A program made the translations under genes and the position numbers. Below, piece after piece: positions 24,490 through 24,574 of a stretch of DNA of 24,574 nt. The DNA is from Haemophilus paracuniculus. GTDB taxonomy: Bacteria > Pseudomonadota > Gammaproteobacteria > Enterobacterales > Pasteurellaceae. The DNA lies in contig NZ_MUYA01000011.1 of NCBI RefSeq assembly GCF_002015115.1, forward strand, positions 1-24,574, in the 5' to 3' direction. The notes beneath the pieces were generated by a model, which made no database searches, was not told the origin of the DNA, and worked only from the letters and a program-made list of their open reading frames with translations. Numbering within the stretch: position 1 is the first letter of the stretch; each line of letters opens with the position of its first letter.

Positions 24490-24574
24490 GCTGAATCGTT
24501 ATTTTTGTGGTTTTAAAATCTGCTCTAAATAAAAAGACAAGCGGGCAGATTTGAGAAATTTCCCAAAATCCGCC

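Overview
The window looks like chromosome of a member of the Pasteurellaceae. Every protein I can name resembles the Haemophilus/Actinobacillus/Mannheimia version. The DNA is scattered with the uptake signal core ACAAGCGGT(C) on both strands, for example near 10187, 11248, 13010, 16557, 20197 and 22289. That is the 'Apl-type' uptake sequence of the Actinobacillus pleuropneumoniae / Mannheimia / Bibersteinia branch; the Haemophilus influenzae form (AAGTGCGGT) is rare here. A Mannheimia- or Actinobacillus-like species is an inference; I cannot name it from this sequence.

Layout. 1-2240 is the 3' part of a large trimeric autotransporter adhesin gene, cut by the window edge. ytfJ (minus) follows, then the yajC-secD-secF operon for protein export (3126-6276). 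A very AT-rich gene for an unrecognised membrane protein (6351-7160, minus) separates this from a complete dipeptide ABC transporter operon, dppA-B-C-D-F, read leftwards from 12919 to 7206. Upstream of it lies metE (minus), which carries an in-frame amber codon at codon 47 although the rest of the gene and its control region look intact. kdsA (KDO-8-phosphate synthase) diverges from metE. Then come a D-2-hydroxyacid dehydrogenase gene, lolC, grxD, pepN (minus), glpT (minus) and a half-size EamA-type transporter gene (minus).

Control signals are readable. A palindromic GlpR-type operator and a perfect TGTGA-N6-TCACA CRP site precede glpT. A MetR box and MetJ-like boxes sit at a metE promoter. 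Intrinsic terminators follow the adhesin, secF, metE, grxD, pepN and glpT genes. Inverted pairs of uptake sequences lie inside and next to the dpp operon and may act as partial terminators. The starts of yajC, kdsA and the dehydrogenase share an unusual leader: an extended -10 followed by a CGT and a T-rich TTTTAC(C)TTT block.

The genes are mostly housekeeping: Sec export, lipoprotein sorting (lolC), LPS core (kdsA), peptide uptake and breakdown (dpp, pepN), methionine synthesis (metE), glycerol-3-phosphate uptake (glpT) and Fe-S/redox (grxD). The less ordinary items are the amber codon in metE, the AT-rich orphan membrane gene, a 164-bp multi-hairpin element with terminal inverted repeats that may supply the lolC promoter, and a cluster of three related palindromes with compensatory base changes between kdsA and the dehydrogenase gene. 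I see no rRNA, tRNA, CRISPR array, prophage or insertion sequence.
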